DNA from: Thermococci archaeon
GTDB taxonomy: Archaea > Methanobacteriota_B > Thermococci > Thermococcales > Thermococcaceae
Direction: 5' to 3'
Length of the DNA: 6,261 nucleotides
Assembly (NCBI GenBank): GCA_003663525.1
Contig: QMUF01000095.1
Coordinates: 1-6,261 of the forward strand
Shown here: piece after piece, positions 6,205-6,261 of the stretch
Layout: each line of letters opens with the position of its first letter
Numbering within the stretch: position 1 is the stretch's first letter
Made by a program: the position numbers and the translations under genes
The notes under the pieces: generated by a model
Told to the model about the DNA's origin: nothing
What the model saw: only the letters and a program-made list of their open reading frames with translations
The model's database searches: none

Positions 6205-6261
6205 TCATTGATTAACACTTTCAATTGTTTTTCTCTCATTTTCTGTTATATCGTATAAATC
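6205..6261 (-). CDS. C-terminal tail of an upstream gene, possibly a DNA methyltransferase
   Basis: The minus strand reads 18 codons in frame from the right edge to a TGA at 6205-6207, ending LYDITENERKTIESVNQ. The stop overlaps the ATG of the DUF4007 remnant as ATGA, the same gene-packing style as the rest of the locus. The pattern LYxIT-E-E--I-E near a terminus resembles the LYGLTEEEI tail common in Eco57I/PglX-type adenine methyltransferases and type IIG enzymes. Eighteen residues are too few to name the family, so this is a hint only. It could also be chance open frame. Confidence 0.4.
   Translation of the reverse strand, partial: DLYDITENERKTIESVNQ

Larger units (their letters stand above)
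6085..6209 (-). pseudogene. Remnant of a second DUF4007 gene (5' end), split by two palindromic inserts
   Basis: With 6116-6134 and 6146-6175 removed, the remaining 76 bases align without gaps to 3555-3630, the start of the intact DUF4007 gene. They match at 66 positions. On the minus strand the restored reading is MKLQLSTGYYLRFEHLLRLL followed by HYVVG, against MKLQLSNGYYLRFEHLSRLL and HYVVG in the intact gene. Seven of the ten base differences are synonymous, so the copy seems to have diverged as a working gene before it was truncated after about 25 codons. As it stands, a frame from the ATG at 6208 runs 49 codons to the TGA at 6059-6061. The 30-bp insert adds ten codons in frame and the 19-bp insert shifts the frame. 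That 49-codon frame could act as a leader peptide for the AlbA_2 gene, but this is speculative. Confidence 0.8.

Overview
The window is AT-rich bacterial DNA in which every convincing gene lies on the minus strand, so the biology reads from right (about 6261) to left (1). Purine-rich Shine-Dalgarno sequences, overlapping start and stop codons and the gene families point to a bacterial defence island. The sequence does not identify a taxon. The two GC-rich palindromic elements near the right end stand out against the AT-rich background.

Right edge to 6059: the last 18 codons of a gene that enters from outside the window end in an ATGA overlap with a broken second copy of the 5' end of a DUF4007 gene. 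That copy is invaded by a 19-bp and a 30-bp GC-rich palindrome. What remains readable is a 49-codon frame that ends in a second ATGA overlap with the next gene.

6062 to 4386: a 558-residue protein with an N-terminal Schlafen/AlbA_2 domain, a divergent GHKL-type ATPase region and two C-terminal winged helices (COG2865-like).

4385 to 4243: a non-coding gap with three alternating purine-pyrimidine tracts. Two of them form dyad-symmetric sites repeated 21 bp apart, a good candidate operator/promoter region for the operon that follows.

4242 to 1: a tightly packed operon. It encodes a 201-residue coiled-coil plus Mrr_N-type winged-helix protein, then a DUF4007 protein (8-bp overlap), a small P-loop protein resembling BrxF of BREX type 3 (4-bp overlap), and a large P-loop NTPase resembling BrxC/PglY (2-bp gap). 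The last gene stays open for 773 codons and leaves through the left edge.

The brxF-brxC pair suggests the beginning of a BREX type 3 phage-defence locus. The methyltransferase (PglXI), helicase (BrxHII), PglZ and BrxA would be expected beyond the left edge; none of them is visible here. The unusual parts are the two accessory genes co-transcribed ahead of brxF, the AlbA_2 protein upstream, and the scar of a second DUF4007-containing unit carrying mobile palindromes.
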